Shown in pieces: positions 1 to 7,926 of a stretch of 17,851 bases of DNA. A program made the translations under genes and the position numbers. Positions within the stretch are counted from its first letter, which is position 1. Each line of letters begins with the position of its first letter. Under the pieces are notes generated by a model. It searched no databases, was not told the origin of the DNA, and saw only the letters and a program-made list of their open reading frames with translations. The DNA comes from CAYLYM01 sp964387645 (GTDB lineage Bacteria > Calditrichota > Calditrichia > RBG-13-44-9), in the NCBI GenBank assembly GCA_964387645.1, contig CAYLYM010000080.1, positions 1 to 17,851 on the forward strand. Reading direction: 5' to 3'.

Positions 1-157
1 TGTGGTTTCTTTATTGATTAGATATACTTGAAATTGAGACGAATATCTTCAAGATATGGGAGAATCATTTTTATCCCAACTAAGCATTAAAGAGGTCTGG
101 AATATGCAATTTATCTTCAAGTTATAGGTATCTTTATTGTTGTGAGGTGTATGGTAC

Positions 158-231
158 AGCCATCCTTTTTTTCGGGGTCAACGGTATCAGAACACAGGAT
201 TAACATTGTTAACCTCAGGGAAGGGATGGCT
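158..231. repeat. Nested inverted repeat
   Basis: The outer arms AGCCATCC (158-165) and GGATGGCT (224-231) are perfectly complementary and can be extended inward through G-T pairs, because a run of seven T faces AGGGAAGG. Inside lies TTAAC-ATT-GTTAA (200-212), flanked by AGG and CCT. The 74-nt unit could fold as a long hairpin on either strand. It may be a small mobile palindrome or a terminator remnant; the function is unknown. Confidence 0.35.
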
Positions 232-345
232 TTCGCCATGCACTCCAAAGCTATTTCTTTAGTAATTATAAACCTTTGAAAAATCACCTTGCATTAACTC
301 CATTATTTCGCTACCGAATAAATTCGATGGCTATACGATTATTCG

Positions 346-365
346 AAACCCGCTGAAGCGAGTTT
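346..365. repeat. REP-like GC hairpin
   Basis: AAACCCGC (346-353) faces GCGAGTTT (358-365) across a TGAA loop, with one C/A mismatch. It is a compact hairpin in an otherwise A+T-rich intergenic stretch, and no gene ends close to it. It resembles the short palindromes often scattered between bacterial genes; only one copy was noticed in the window. Confidence 0.35.
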
Positions 366-584
366 GGGAATAGTGTTAACCGCCTATTTTAATCGGTAAA
401 AAATGATAAAAGGTATTTAAAAATTCAACTCCGTTACCATTTTATGATTAAATCAAAGGTTTCAATTAATGAAATCTATTGGGATTCGTGGACAACTGCA
501 CAATCAGGATTAAAAAAGTTTTTCTTCGTTTGAAGCCTTCATCATATTTGCTCTTCTGAAGTTTTTTTGAGGTAAATCATAAAA

Positions 585-607
585 GGGAAAGTTTTATAAA
601 CTTTCCC
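585..607 (-). terminator. Intrinsic terminator of the M1 peptidase gene
   Basis: On the minus strand a 10-bp perfect stem beginning GGGAAAGTTT, with a 3-nt loop, is followed at once by TTTT. It starts 22 nt after the stop codon of the peptidase gene, as expected for a Rho-independent terminator. Confidence 0.7.
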
Positions 608-629
608 CGAGTTATTTTGTAAATTCGTT

Positions 630-2564
630 TTATTCTGTTGACAAAGAATGAGGCTTTGAAGAAGAGAATTCATAGGTATTGTTTTCTGGATTTACATCTG
701 GGATATATGCATTACCGAGAGATATTTTCTGGACATTTTTTTCTGGATGAAAGATAACAATCACCTCGTTTTTGTTATTTTCCCAAATATTTATTGATTT
801 ATAAATTTTTGCGCTGGTTTCATCCTGGTAATGGAAGTTCAATTCAACTGGCACAGGTAATCGACCGAGTCGTTCTACCGTGACTTTAATCTTGTTACGA
901 CTCTGCTGCACTTTTTTGATAGCCAGATCAGGATACCCGCGTTGAAAGAACCAGGGTTCCCAGAACCACTGTAACGATTTTCCGGCGACATCTTCAAAAG
1001 TAAAGAAAAAGTCATAAGGTATAGGATGTTTGCCATTCCACCGACGAATATATTCTTGTAACGCTTTTTTAAATAATTTTTCTCCAAGTAGGTCTTTTAA
1101 GAAAGTGTAGGCGATAGCTGGGCGATAATACGCATGTGTTCTATAGGAAGAGCCATCATTCACCAGATAAGAAGGTATCATCAAGGAAACTTCTTTTTCT
1201 TGTCCGGCAATAGAGTTGTATTTTTCCACTATTCCTTTTTGATAATCATAGCTCTGTTCCAGACGCTCAACTACTTCTTTTGGGAAAAAGCTGGCCCAGC
1301 CTTCGTCCATCCAGGCGTATTTACGTTCGTTTGTGCCCATATAGAATGGGAAATAGTTGTGAGAAATTTCATGAAAGATTAATCCGATGGATTGTGCTCG
1401 TTTTTTAGGGGCACCATCATTGGCCATCATGGGAGTTTCCATTCCGCCGCCATATCCACCATTGCAAAAAGTTGTCACATGTGGATAAGGGTAGGGAATA
1501 CCTGGTAATTCTTTTGAAAGATATTCGATCGTGGCTCTGGAAAATTCCGCAGCTTCTTCAAAATGAGGAGCACCATCCGGGTAAACGGCAGCAGTTATTA
1601 CTCTTCGGCCTGTTTTTTCATCCACTTCAACGCTCACAGCATCCCACAAGTAATGATTGCTGGCGGCGAAAGAAAAATCGGGAACATTATTTGCTTTGAA
1701 ACGCCATGTATTTCTTAATCCCTCTTGAGTCACCGAGCCATTCTTATAATCTTCCGTTGTTATAATATGAACCACTTCATCAGATTTTTGGGCTTTAAGC
1801 CAACGTTGTAGAATTTTTTTCTGTAAAACTTCCCCAGGATTCTGAAGTGTGCCTGTAGCCCAAACCACATAACCGGCCGGAACGATGATAGACACTTCAT
1901 AATTATTAAAATCATTATAAAATTCTACCGTACCGTAATATTCATTCAAATCCCAGCCATCAATGTCATCATATACGGCAATCTGTGGATACCAATAAGC
2001 GACAAAAAAATCGGTATCACTGTATTGACCCATTCGTATTTTCCGATACTTTGGGAGGGTAAAACTCCACCCAATTGCTATGTGTAATTCTTCCTTAGGA
2101 GGCAAACGCTGTCCCAATTTGACAATCAAATTCGTCCCGGTTTTTCGGATTTTTTTATTTTCGTCAGAAAGATTAATGATGCTGTTATTAATTGTTAAAT
2201 AATGTAGCTGAACGCCATTTGTTAAATCCCGTTCTTCCAGGCGAAATTGTCTGGCGTTACCTTTTTTATAATTGTTTTGATATAATCGAAAAACGATCTG
2301 GTCCAGCGAATCTGGACTGTTGTTATGATACACAATCCGGGCATCGCCAATTATGTAACCTGCATAAGGTATAAGTTCCACATCGATTTTGTAATCAGCA
2401 CTGTTTTGCCAGTAGTTAGGACCGGGTCTGCCGTCATACGACCTCGTGCCTTTTTCATACGCTTCCTGAATATTTAATGGCATATAAAAACTGGATCGTT
2501 TTGCCAGAGTGATCATCTGAAAAATTAGTATGAGAACAACTGCATAAGTAAAACTATTCCTCAT
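630..2564 (-). CDS. Exported M1-family zinc metallopeptidase
   Basis: The 644-residue product is a gluzincin aminopeptidase-type protein. It has the zinc site HEISH at residues 398-402, followed after exactly 18 residues by the third ligand E421 in WMDEGWASF. The substrate-binding motif appears as GGMET at 373-377, a variant of GAMEN, and Y479/Y480 before RPA is in the place of the catalytic tyrosine. Residues about 1-22 form a hydrophobic signal sequence, so the enzyme probably acts in the periplasm or outside the cell. The region before the zinc site fits the N-terminal beta domain of M1 enzymes. The ATG has GGGAG about 10 nt upstream. The gene stands alone, with 361 nt in front and a terminator behind. 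M1 enzymes remove N-terminal residues from peptides; the actual substrate cannot be read from sequence. Confidence 0.9.
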   Translation of the reverse strand: MRNSFTYAVVLILIFQMITLAKRSSFYMPLNIQEAYEKGTRSYDGRPGPNYWQNSADYKIDVELIPYAGYIIGDARIVYHNNSPDSLDQIVFRLYQNNYKKGNARQFRLEERDLTNGVQLHYLTINNSIINLSDENKKIRKTGTNLIVKLGQRLPPKEELHIAIGWSFTLPKYRKIRMGQYSDTDFFVAYWYPQIAVYDDIDGWDLNEYYGTVEFYNDFNNYEVSIIVPAGYVVWATGTLQNPGEVLQKKILQRWLKAQKSDEVVHIITTEDYKNGSVTQEGLRNTWRFKANNVPDFSFAASNHYLWDAVSVEVDEKTGRRVITAAVYPDGAPHFEEAAEFSRATIEYLSKELPGIPYPYPHVTTFCNGGYGGGMETPMMANDGAPKKRAQSIGLIFHEISHNYFPFYMGTNERKYAWMDEGWASFFPKEVVERLEQSYDYQKGIVEKYNSIAGQEKEVSLMIPSYLVNDGSSYRTHAYYRPAIAYTFLKDLLGEKLFKKALQEYIRRWNGKHPIPYDFFFTFEDVAGKSLQWFWEPWFFQRGYPDLAIKKVQQSRNKIKVTVERLGRLPVPVELNFHYQDETSAKIYKSINIWENNKNEVIVIFHPEKNVQKISLGNAYIPDVNPENNTYEFSSSKPHSLSTE

Positions 2565-2925
2565 TTTACGAAATCTCCCAATTTTTAAATGAATTGTTCA
2601 TCATTATCATCATCATAATGCGTTCCTAAACTCGTTTTTTTGCCAATATAATTTATTGAACAATGGAGATTAAACAGATTTTTCAATTTTTCCAGTCAGG
2701 AAGAGGCAATAAGGGAGTATTGTAGAACGATTTGCTGAATTGTTGAAAGGGATGTTTGGAATAGTTGAAAAAATTAATGAATCAGCGATTCGTCCCACAT
2801 TGTTGTGTCTGATTTGGACTATTGTAAAACGATTCGCTTAATCTTTTAAAAGTCGACTCCTGGTTTAGAGCAGGAAGAGAGTCAATAATAATGTATTAAT
2901 TACCAGGATTTGACAGGCTTAATCA
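2565..2925. other. Intergenic stretch with degenerate repeats
   Basis: No gene is seen. The stretch holds two imperfect 23-nt direct repeats with an inverted partial copy between them (2718-2842). It also holds a weak 7-bp inverted repeat (TCCTGGT 2858-2864 with ACCAGGA 2902-2908), downstream of the YvlD-like gene. No clear promoter for the M1 peptidase gene was recognised. Confidence 0.5.
2718..2842. repeat. Imperfect direct and inverted repeats (ACGATTCGCT)
   Basis: Two 23-nt units at 2718-2740 and 2820-2842 differ at three positions and share TATTGTARAACGATT at their left end. Between them, AGCGATTCGT (about 2784-2793) is an inverted copy of the core with one mismatch, so it can pair with the right unit. 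The arrangement looks like decayed REP-type palindromes. The function is unknown. Confidence 0.4.
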
Positions 2926-3258
2926 TTAAAATAACCACTTCAGCGCAGAATCAATAATGGTTATCAGCAGAGCTGCTATGAAAGTAGAACCTAACCCTTT
3001 AATCTCAAAATCTTCAATGAGTTTGTCCGTTACCCAGAGCATGAAAGTATTAAGTACCAACTTGAATAGTCCAAATGTGATGATGATGAATGGTAATGTC
3101 AGTAGTACCAATAGCCAGCCAATGAGGAAATTGATTAAACTATAGACAATAGCCACAATAATAGCTGTCCAGAAACTTTTGATACGTATGGTGGGCATAA
3201 TTTGGGCCACGATAAAAATGGCAGCACTTAACAATAAAATGTTCCAGACGAGATGCAT
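2926..3258 (-). CDS. YvlD/PF04020-type four-helix membrane protein
   Basis: The 110-residue product is almost wholly hydrophobic, with four predicted membrane segments (about 3-22, 28-52, 54-75 and 90-109). The order of segments and the motif FGLFKLVLNTFMLWVTDKL, followed by a short soluble stretch and a last helix, match the small family annotated as phage holin superfamily IV or YvlD (PF04020). The holin name is historical: members are ordinary chromosomal inner-membrane proteins of unknown role, and nothing phage-like surrounds this gene. A very strong ribosome-binding site, AGGAGGAG, sits just before the ATG. The gene is probably transcribed alone, since the next upstream gene ends 236 nt away. 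Confidence 0.8.
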   Translation of the reverse strand: MHLVWNILLLSAAIFIVAQIMPTIRIKSFWTAIIVAIVYSLINFLIGWLLVLLTLPFIIITFGLFKLVLNTFMLWVTDKLIEDFEIKGLGSTFIAALLITIIDSALKWLF

Positions 3259-3494
3259 AACTCCTCCTCTAAATGGTTAATGCCAACATTTTCAACATTT
3301 CATTCAAAAATACTATCTAAAACTGAACGCTAAAAATCTGATAAAGTTAAAATTTTTTTCGGAATGGTTATAAAAAAAATCGAAATCAAGAACTTGACCC
3401 TTGAGCTTTTTTCTGTTCGGAGAAAGAGGTAATTCTCTGATCTTACCAAAATTGTATAAGATTAAAATAAATTTACTCTTTGCCTTACGAAATT

Positions 3495-3863
3495 TCATAT
3501 TTTTTTAAAGAGTTTTATAGTCTCTTCCTGAAAAAGGACCCATAGAGAGTAAATTCCCAGAGCAGTTCCCAGAGGAATCTTAATGAGATAAATAACTGAA
3601 TAGACAAGAATCAAGATGCGAGCCCAGGACCAACGTTTGAGCAAGCCGATACTGCCAACGATCCCTGTTGCAAAAAAAGCCAGGGCAAATCCAATAATAA
3701 TCGGAACGATGGTTACAACTAGTTTTAACGTAAAAGGATCCTGAATGAAGTGGTTCAGATTTATGAAAACGCTAAAAATGAAGAAGCCTATGATCGAGAA
3801 TAATAATCCTAATGCGCTGAATCCGATGTGAAAGGCAGCTACTAAAGTGAGGTGTTTTTCCAT
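3495..3863 (-). CDS. Small four-helix membrane protein, unknown function
   Basis: The 122-residue product has hydrophobic segments at about 8-32, 47-68 and 80-112; the last is long enough for two helices joined by IPLG. It ends with a charged tail, EETIKLFKKI. A conserved-looking ending (RWSWARILILVYS, IPLGTALGIYSLWVLF) is common in uncharacterised bacterial membrane proteins, but I cannot attach a named family with confidence. AAGGA lies five bases before the ATG. The neighbours are equally uncharacterised, so context gives no function. Confidence 0.65.
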   Translation of the reverse strand: MEKHLTLVAAFHIGFSALGLLFSIIGFFIFSVFINLNHFIQDPFTLKLVVTIVPIIIGFALAFFATGIVGSIGLLKRWSWARILILVYSVIYLIKIPLGTALGIYSLWVLFQEETIKLFKKI

Positions 3864-4198
3864 TTTGTTCCTTTCTTTTTTATCGATGTTTAATGGAAGT
3901 AATCTTCAATCTATCTGAACTTAGACATTCTCTGTTTTTCAATTATTTGTAAATAGGTTATGTATTTTCTGGAAAAATCGCAACAATTTTTCCTAAATAA
4001 AGTTTCATTTCAAGCTTAAAATGATGAGTTGAAGATCAGTACTGTTTCTAAATGATTGATCAGGTTTTTGTGGAATTATAAAAGGGTAAATAATCTAGTG
4101 GAAAATCATAGGGACCACCTCTCTTTATCTCTGATTTACTGAAAGAGGTGGTCCAATAAGATGAGATTTATTCCGGATATGCGGTTTCTCATAAAAAG
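3864..4198. other. Intergenic stretch with one strong hairpin
   Basis: No gene is seen in these 335 bases. The only clear structure is the hairpin at 4112-4154 behind the exported-protein gene. No promoter for the downstream membrane-protein gene stood out. Confidence 0.5.
4112..4154 (-). terminator. Long hairpin after the exported-protein gene
   Basis: GGACCACCTC (4112-4121) pairs perfectly with GAGGTGGTCC (4145-4154), and the stem extends by one T-A pair around a loop of about 21 nt. It lies 44 nt beyond the stop codon at 4199. No good T-run follows on either strand, so it may act as an RNA-stabilising 3' hairpin or a non-canonical terminator rather than a textbook one. Confidence 0.5.
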
Positions 4199-4699
4199 TT
4201 ATTCAGATTTATTGTAAACCAGTTTGCCTGTTCTCTCTCCCCGCGGTGTTGTGTGTGTGAAGGAGATGATCAAAGCTTTACCATTATCGGAAAGGCTCCA
4301 CTCTTCAGTGGATTCAATGTTAAACTCTCTCCCATTTCTCTCGAAAGTCATTACCGAATTGATGATTAAAACTTTACCATCTGAAGACCATTTGGCTCTG
4401 GATTTTCGAGTACCGTTAAACATCTCGCTCTTAGTCTCTTTTCCATCCAGAGAAAGTTCTTCTTTAAGATTAAATTCTTCCCCGGATCTTCTCTGGAAAA
4501 CACGATCGATGATTAGCTTATTATTTTCCTGCTGAATGATTAATTTACTGGAAGCCATACCTCGCCTTCCCCCTCCGACCCCACTCTTGTCACGATCAAG
4601 TGTCCATTTACCTGAAAAATTGACCTTCCCTTCACCAGCAAAAAGCGGCAAACAAACAAAAATCATTAGTAATGTTATAGCACGAATGGATCTTTGCAT
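4199..4699 (-). CDS. Exported protein of unknown function, lipocalin-like size
   Basis: The start is placed at the ATG at 4699, giving 166 residues. GAGGAG lies just upstream, a good promoter sits at 4770-4798, and the product then begins with a proper signal peptide (MQRSIRAITLL to LPLFAG, cleavage near residue 22). A longer frame from 4756 would begin about 7 nt after the predicted transcription start and would bury the signal peptide. The mature part has repeated short beta-strand patterns (FSGKWTLDRDKS, KLIIQQENNKLIIDR, EEWSLSDNGKALII), suggesting a small beta-barrel or beta-sandwich. Similar exported proteins with a W-x-LD-x-x-KS start are, from memory, widespread in environmental bacteria without a known role. 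It is flanked by a promoter and a hairpin, so it is probably a single-gene unit. Confidence 0.75.
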   Translation of the reverse strand: MQRSIRAITLLMIFVCLPLFAGEGKVNFSGKWTLDRDKSGVGGGRRGMASSKLIIQQENNKLIIDRVFQRRSGEEFNLKEELSLDGKETKSEMFNGTRKSRAKWSSDGKVLIINSVMTFERNGREFNIESTEEWSLSDNGKALIISFTHTTPRGERTGKLVYNKSE

Positions 4700-4769
4700 T
4701 TTTAATTCTCCTCTTTTGGGTTTAATTTGTATTTTAAAATTTAGACAAACAATCATTCTCTTTTATTCC

Positions 4770-4798
4770 ATGATATTTTTTAAATATCTGCTTATCAA
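4770..4798 (-). promoter_or_regulatory. Sigma-70-like promoter of the exported-protein gene
   Basis: On the minus strand TTGATA (4793-4798) and TATCAT (4770-4775) are separated by exactly 17 nt. Each hexamer matches the sigma-70 consensus at five of six positions. Transcription would start near 4763, leaving a leader of about 64 nt before the ATG at 4699. Confidence 0.45.
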
Positions 4799-5154
4799 GA
4801 AAGAAATAGGTGATTTATGAAAAAAGGTATTTCATCGATTGTGGAAATTTCTGGTCATTTATTGAATGTTACGGATCGCAATGAGTTATCAATAGTTTAT
4901 CAAGGCCCCATGCGGTTTTAAAATAATCAGACTAATCCTGATATTTTGCCAGCCTGCTTTTACCTATTTTTTATTTGTATATTTTGACATTCTAAAAAGA
5001 AAAGCCTCGAATATTGAAAAAATTGTGAGACCAAAATGACAAATTATTTTTTTGTTTTGTGCACTTAATATTTCATTGAATCGGGATTTACCTGTCGCAA
5101 AATTGGTTTAATCGTTAGACCATATTTATAGCAAAATGCCCTTCCCGGTTAATA
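4799..5154. other. Intergenic stretch, nothing firm
   Basis: These 356 bases lie between the promoter of the exported-protein gene and the stop codon of the amidohydrolase gene. They are A+T-rich. A 34-codon plus-strand frame (4817-4921) has an AGGTGA in front but no recognisable product. I see no clear terminator for the amidohydrolase gene. Confidence 0.45.
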
Positions 5155-6876
5155 TCAATTTGCCTCTGGTGCTTGATAAACAATTTCGCCATTGATGATA
5201 GTATAAACAATTCGAGTCTCCAATAATTTATCTTCTGGTACGGTCATAATATCTTGCGAAAACACAGTAAAATCTGCAAATTTCCCCACCTCAATTGATC
5301 CTTTCAGATTTTCCTCGAAAGCTCCGTAAGCTGCATCCAGGGTGTAAGAACGCAGCGCCTGTTCACGGGTCATCTTCTGATCTGGTTCGTAACCGTTGGG
5401 AGGATATCCATCCAGTGTTTTCCTGGTGACTGAAGCGTAGAAACAGGCAATGGGATTGATGGGTTCTACCGGCACATCCGTCCCATTGACAATGATGGCA
5501 CCGGATTGAAGCAGCTTCTGCCAGGCATAAGCCCCTTCTTCGATGCGCTTTTTTCCCAATCGATGTATGGCCCAGGGTCTGTCGGAGGAGAGATGAATTC
5601 CCTGCATGGAAGCGATGACTCCCAACTGAGCAAATCGTGGAATATCCCGGGCACTTATATGCTGGGCATGTTCAATTCGGAAGCGATGATCGTTTGCTTT
5701 TTCGGGTAATTCCTTGAAAACGCGCTCAAACTGATTCAAAACTTCCCGGTTGGCCCGATCGCCAATGGCATGCACACAGACCTGAAAGCCATATTGCAGA
5801 CCCTGGCGTGCCACCTGATATATTTTTTCCATTGGTGTGACTGCCTGCCCATAATGACCGGGACGATCGGAATAGGGTTCCAGAAGCCAGGCGCCCCGTG
5901 AACCCAATGCCCCATCGGCATAGAGCTTAATTGCCCGGATAGTTAGAAAATGATTGCCCAGACCAATTTCTGGTCCTTTCTCAAACCACTTTTGTAATAA
6001 TTCTGCATCGCTACCATCTAACATTACCCATAAACGAACCTTAAGCTTATTGTTTTTCAAAAATTCTTTGTAGAGCTGGATTTCCTTCTCACCGGCGCCG
6101 GCGTCCCTAAAGGTGGTAATACCGTTTTTAAAACATTCCTGGATAGCCAGTTCCAACGCCTGGCGGTCTTTCTCCGGTGTTGATTCTGGAATATGTTGAG
6201 TAATGAGACTGGTAGCTTCTTCAATAAAAATACCAGTTGGATTACCCTGTTCGTCTTTAATAATTTCTCCATCTCCTTGAAAAAGAGTAGATCTGCTGAT
6301 TCCAGCAATTTCCATGGCCTTAGCGTTAGCAAAACCGGCATGCCCACTGGCGTGTGTTAGATAAACCGGGTTGTCAGGGGAAACCTGGCTTAACAGATGA
6401 TGAGTTTGAAAACCACGCACCATGAGCGAAGGGGATGGATTCCATTTGCTTTGATGCCATCCTCTTCCTAAAATCCATTCGCCTGGCCGAGCTTTCTTAA
6501 CCGCTGCTTCCACAATTTTTACCAGTTCCTGGTAATTCTTCACCTGACTCAAATCCAGTTTCATCTTAGCATAACCCATTCCCATTATATGACCATGACT
6601 TTCAATAAGACCAGGTGTCATGGTTTTACCTTCCAGATTTATTATTTTTGTCTGAGAACCTCGCCAGCGATCTAATTCATCGGAACTTCCCACATGAATA
6701 ATTTTGCCGCCTTTGATCGCCACCATTTCGGCAATGGGTTGATTAGCATCCATGGTATATATTTTTCCGTTATATATAATGAGATCTGCTTTTGGAGAAA
6801 GACTACAACACAAGAAAGATGTAATAGCCGGTAAAAATAAAAAAGCGAAAAATTTTAAGATAAACTGATTGGACAT
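5155..6876 (-). CDS. YtcJ-type amidohydrolase, exported
   Basis: The 573-residue product belongs to the amidohydrolase superfamily, PF07969 (YtcJ-like) branch. The fold elements are in order: the N-terminal strand ADLIIYNGKIYTMD, metal ligands H94-x-H96 in IESHGH, K317 in IKLYADGALGSRG, H369 in HAIGDRAN, H403 in IEHAQH, catalytic D467 in GTDVPVEP, and the C-terminal GSIEVGKFADFTVF strand. The length is normal for the family. Residues about 6-24 are hydrophobic and end in SFLCCS, so the protein is exported and might be a lipoprotein, although the lipobox is not canonical. AAAGGAG precedes the ATG by 8 nt. It starts 44 nt after the EamA gene stop, so the two are probably co-transcribed. Family members hydrolyse C-N bonds in amides or cyclic compounds; the substrate is unknown. 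Confidence 0.88.
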   Translation of the reverse strand: MSNQFILKFFAFLFLPAITSFLCCSLSPKADLIIYNGKIYTMDANQPIAEMVAIKGGKIIHVGSSDELDRWRGSQTKIINLEGKTMTPGLIESHGHIMGMGYAKMKLDLSQVKNYQELVKIVEAAVKKARPGEWILGRGWHQSKWNPSPSLMVRGFQTHHLLSQVSPDNPVYLTHASGHAGFANAKAMEIAGISRSTLFQGDGEIIKDEQGNPTGIFIEEATSLITQHIPESTPEKDRQALELAIQECFKNGITTFRDAGAGEKEIQLYKEFLKNNKLKVRLWVMLDGSDAELLQKWFEKGPEIGLGNHFLTIRAIKLYADGALGSRGAWLLEPYSDRPGHYGQAVTPMEKIYQVARQGLQYGFQVCVHAIGDRANREVLNQFERVFKELPEKANDHRFRIEHAQHISARDIPRFAQLGVIASMQGIHLSSDRPWAIHRLGKKRIEEGAYAWQKLLQSGAIIVNGTDVPVEPINPIACFYASVTRKTLDGYPPNGYEPDQKMTREQALRSYTLDAAYGAFEENLKGSIEVGKFADFTVFSQDIMTVPEDKLLETRIVYTIINGEIVYQAPEAN

Positions 6877-6920
6877 TTTTGAACTCCTTTAATTGCAAAT
6901 ATTTATTTTTCAATATCAAT

Positions 6921-7796
6921 TTATTCTTTTTCGAATGATAGTATTGGGAGCCCGCGATTTTTCCTTTCATTCATCCAAAGAGCAATAAGAACGATAATTC
7001 CGCCCGCGATCAGGCGGGGAATATTCCCTTTCTCATGGAAAAATATGAAAGAAACAGCTATGGCTAAAGGGATTTTTAAGTTATTAAAAATCGCCAAAGT
7101 GCCACCCTCAACTTTTCTGGCGCCGTAGTTCCATAAAAAGAAACCAATTCCTGAAGCCATAACGCCCAGGTAAAGTAACGTTAATAATTGATTAGCGGTT
7201 AGCGTTAGTGCTGACCAATTCGTGGATAAACTCGTTGCCAGAGCTGTTAGTAACACCGCCCCAAAATAGAGCAATCCGAAAATTTGATAATCTTTTTTCT
7301 CTGGAAGGGCCTTCATGATTTCCCGATAATAAATCTGCCCGAAGGCGAAACACATGTTGGAAATCTGCATAATGACAAATCCTTTAACCACATTTAGTTG
7401 AGATATGCTGTGATAAACTATAATTCCTGTTCCGATAACCGCAAGAAAGGTGGTGAAAAGATTGCTAAGTTGAAATCGCTTTAGAAAATAATCATTGAGC
7501 AATGTAACATAAATTGGAGTAAAAATGGTAAAAAGGGCTACTTCATGGGCTTTCAAAAAGCGATAAGAATAAATGTAAGTGGTATACATAAGGCCATACT
7601 GCAACATACCTGCGAGAATCAATTTAAGCGCAAGGCGGAGTGGCACCCTGTTTACCCTTAAAAATGGCAAAAAGATAAGTAACGATATTGACATCCTAAC
7701 CCATGAAACGAAGTTGGAATCAAGGCCCATAAGATTGCCCTTGATCAGTCCGAAGGAAAATGCCCAGATGAATGAAACTAAAAGTAGATAGACCAT
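6921..7796 (-). CDS. EamA (drug/metabolite transporter) family permease
   Basis: The 291-residue product has about ten hydrophobic helices arranged as two EamA repeats (about 1-130 and 145-283), the usual size and layout of this superfamily. Family signatures include LVSFIWAFSFGLIK at the start, LFTIFTPIYVTLL in the first repeat and GGTLAIFNNLKIPLAI in the second. It ends in a short charged cytoplasmic tail. Such proteins mostly export small metabolites or amino acids from the inner membrane; the cargo is unknown. The ribosome-binding site is weak. The gene leads a likely two-gene unit with the amidohydrolase, suggesting that substrate transport and hydrolysis are linked. An inverted repeat 35-58 nt before the ATG is a possible operator. 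Confidence 0.85.
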   Translation of the reverse strand: MVYLLLVSFIWAFSFGLIKGNLMGLDSNFVSWVRMSISLLIFLPFLRVNRVPLRLALKLILAGMLQYGLMYTTYIYSYRFLKAHEVALFTIFTPIYVTLLNDYFLKRFQLSNLFTTFLAVIGTGIIVYHSISQLNVVKGFVIMQISNMCFAFGQIYYREIMKALPEKKDYQIFGLLYFGAVLLTALATSLSTNWSALTLTANQLLTLLYLGVMASGIGFFLWNYGARKVEGGTLAIFNNLKIPLAIAVSFIFFHEKGNIPRLIAGGIIVLIALWMNERKNRGLPILSFEKE

Positions 7797-7830
7797 ATTG
7801 CATATCCAGAAGATTAAAATAAAAAACCAT

Positions 7831-7854
7831 TTACATTTTAAAAAATAAATGTAA
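7831..7854. promoter_or_regulatory. Inverted repeat upstream of the EamA gene
   Basis: TTACATTT (7831-7838) and AAATGTAA (7847-7854) are perfect 8-bp inverted arms separated by eight A/T bases. The first arm overlaps ACCATTTAC (7826-7834), which recurs as a direct repeat at 7865-7873. The position, 35-58 nt before the EamA start, fits a regulator site, but the low complexity makes chance possible. Confidence 0.3.
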
Positions 7855-7892
7855 TCAGTAAAATACCATTTACCAGCCAGTCATTTTTAAAT

Positions 7893-7926
7893 TTTTTCCC
7901 AACAGGTTAAGACTTGTTGGGAAAAA
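7893..7926 (-). terminator. Stem-loop spanning the end of the Nramp gene
   Basis: TTTTTCCCAACA (7893-7904) pairs over 12 bp with TGTTGGGAAAAA (7915-7926) around a 10-nt loop. The loop contains the stop codon (7907-7909) of the frame-corrected Nramp reading. The minus-strand side that follows is A/T-rich but is not a plain T-run, so termination is plausible rather than clear. Confidence 0.4.

Larger units (their letters stand above)
1..629. other. Non-coding stretch with hairpins
   Basis: No convincing gene is seen on either strand. A 42-codon plus-strand frame opens at 151 but has no recognisable content and lies across a nested inverted repeat (158-231), so it is not called. The stretch also holds a REP-like hairpin (346-365) and, next to the peptidase gene, an intrinsic terminator (585-607). 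A gene beyond the left edge cannot be excluded. Confidence 0.6.

Noticed and set aside
151..279. 42-codon plus-strand frame near the left edge
   Set aside because: It runs through a nested inverted repeat and has no protein-like features.
2926..3258. Prophage holin
   Set aside because: The family name contains holin, but members are common chromosomal membrane proteins and there is no lysin or phage gene nearby.
3313..3498. 61-codon minus frame overlapping the stop of the upstream membrane-protein gene as ATGA
   Set aside because: The overlap looks like translational coupling, but the product is rich in K, F and N with no recognisable pattern, and the DNA looks like ordinary A/T-rich intergenic sequence.
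4817..4921. 34-codon plus-strand frame with AGGTGA in front
   Set aside because: Too short, no recognisable sequence, opposite in direction to all real genes here, and close to the promoter of the exported-protein gene.
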